NCBI RefSeq assembly: GCF_000426545.1
Contig: NZ_AUFO01000034.1
Span: 1-62,295 of the forward strand
DNA: 62,295 nt
Direction: 5' to 3'
Origin: Paenibacillus massiliensis subsp. panacisoli DSM 21345
Lineage (GTDB): Bacteria > Bacillota > Bacilli > Paenibacillales > Paenibacillaceae
The stretch's first letter is position 1. The number at the start of each line of letters is the position of its first letter. Under the pieces are notes generated by a model. That model did not search any database and was not told where the DNA came from. It was given only the letters and a program-made list of their open reading frames with translations. Made by a program: the position numbers and the translations under genes. Shown piece after piece: positions 62,294 to 62,295 of this stretch.

Positions 62294-62295
62294 CG

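Noticed and set aside
1..62295. CRISPR arrays, insertion sequences, prophage or defence genes
   Set aside because: No regularly spaced repeats, transposase, integrase or phage gene was recognised in any frame.

Overview
The window looks like Paenibacillus, or a close relative in the order. It carries low-to-mid GC Firmicute genes (bofA, recR, rpoE delta subunit, spo0F, sspP, ywhD, ywiB, guaB-dacA-pdxS-pdxT-serS), strong AGGAGG ribosome sites, many GTG/TTG starts and sporulation and motility genes. It lies between two rRNA operons that both point left: the 5S gene of one ends the window (62177-62293), and the promoter/leader of the next opens it (1-119).

Most housekeeping genes are on the minus strand, which by the Bacillus map is the direction of replication, with the origin beyond the right edge. 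The layout joins two neighbourhoods that are far apart in Bacillus subtilis. The outer parts match the rrnO-rrnA interval: guaB, dacA, pdxS, pdxT, serS and tRNA-Ser at right, and SRP RNA, dnaX, yaaK, recR, yaaL and bofA at left. The middle matches the rpmE-rho-murA-fba-spo0F-pyrG-rpoE and argS-ywiB-speE-pbpG-ywhD region. tadA is present but inverted.

Region by region. 1-5.1 kb: DNA repair and replication genes and SRP RNA. 5.2-16 kb: ribosomal protein L31, Rho, MurA, aldolase, Spo0F, CTP synthase and RNA polymerase delta. 16-25 kb: accessory block with a subtilase, a DUF1349 protein, and a LysR-regulated ABC importer operon ending in a beta-CASP metallo-hydrolase. 25-40 kb: argS, a chemoreceptor, spermidine synthase, a class A PBP, DNA glycosylase and an M1 peptidase. 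40-49 kb: c-di-AMP riboswitch plus NlpC/P60 hydrolase, ribokinase, motAB, a pseudouridine synthase, a sporulation-type kinase, a cluster of DnaA boxes, and tadA. 50-62 kb: spore proteins, tRNA-Ser, serS, vitamin B6 synthesis, a carboxypeptidase, IMP dehydrogenase and a second chemoreceptor.

Regulation is readable in several places: a sigma-H promoter at spo0F, a sigma-D promoter at motAB, a pyrG promoter whose transcript starts GGGC in front of an attenuator, a ydaO-type riboswitch, and a perfect inverted repeat built from four consensus DnaA boxes in the tadA/kinase intergenic region. That repeat is the most unusual structure seen. No CRISPR array, insertion sequence or prophage was found.
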